From assembly GCF_014654785.1 (NCBI RefSeq), contig NZ_BNBD01000009.1, forward strand, positions 62,001 through 126,000: a stretch of DNA of 64,000 nucleotides, read 5' to 3'. The notes below the pieces were generated by a model, which did not search any database, had not been told where the DNA came from, and was given only the letters and a program-made list of their open reading frames with translations. The DNA is from Streptomyces mashuensis (GTDB lineage: Bacteria > Actinomycetota > Actinomycetes > Streptomycetales > Streptomycetaceae). Made by a program: the position numbers and the translations under genes. Of the stretch, positions 63,971 to 64,000 are shown piece after piece (the stretch's first letter is position 1; the number at the start of each line of letters is the position of its first letter).

Positions 63971-64000
63971 GGCGTTCCGGCAGCTCCCGCCGTCAGCCCG

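Overview
The window looks like chromosomal DNA from a Streptomyces-type actinobacterium. It is very GC-rich, GTG and occasional TTG starts are common, genes are tightly packed with ATGA/GTGA stop-start overlaps, and several lineage-typical modules are present: XRE regulator + DUF397 + anti-sigma-like ATPase, Tat and Sec exported proteins, a Rex operator, and two nuo loci. From memory, the order resembles the S. coelicolor SCO4540-SCO4614 region. No search was run, so the species is not named.

Region 1 (1-14.8 kb) is accessory-like, with mostly single genes on both strands. It holds two Gly/Asp-repeat secreted proteins (the first cut by the left edge), a 32-residue membrane peptide, a chloramphenicol-phosphotransferase-like kinase, a VOC protein and a VOC remnant. 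It also holds a Tat-exported protein, a HAD phosphatase, an EF-hand protein, a GT39-like membrane glycosyltransferase, a LysR/AhpD-like divergent pair and a whiJ-like regulatory set (DUF397 x2, XRE/DUF5753, HATPase). It ends with an NlpC/P60 cell-wall peptidase.

Region 2 (15.2-31.7 kb) is the complete 14-gene respiratory complex I operon nuoA-N. It has a recognisable -10 box, a near-consensus Rex operator just downstream of it, and a 22-bp terminator hairpin after nuoN.

Region 3 (31.7-43.9 kb) carries a lipoprotein, fumarylacetoacetase, an ATP-grasp/FAD-oxidoreductase pair, a long-chain polyprenyl diphosphate synthase (probably menaquinone side chain), a LolA-like exported protein, an ABC exporter, a secreted M28 aminopeptidase and a RarD-type transporter.

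Region 4 (43.9-60.6 kb) is the most interesting part. A leftward block encodes 2-oxoacid:ferredoxin oxidoreductase (korA, korB), one LuxR-type response regulator and two paralogous histidine kinases. Diverging from it is a second 10-gene complex I set (nuoA2 B2 C2 H2 I2 J2 K2 L2 M2 N2) that lacks D, E, F and G but keeps the iron-sulfur ligands and pump-helix residues. A ferredoxin-fed, NADH-independent proton pump that borrows NuoD is a reasonable hypothesis.

Region 5 (60.6-64 kb) contains HtpX protease, a small secreted protein, a DUF1697 protein, YccF, YajQ and tRNA-Tyr. No CRISPR array, insertion sequence, prophage or rRNA was seen. Intergenic DNA is rich in perfect hairpins and short palindromes; the clear ones are listed.
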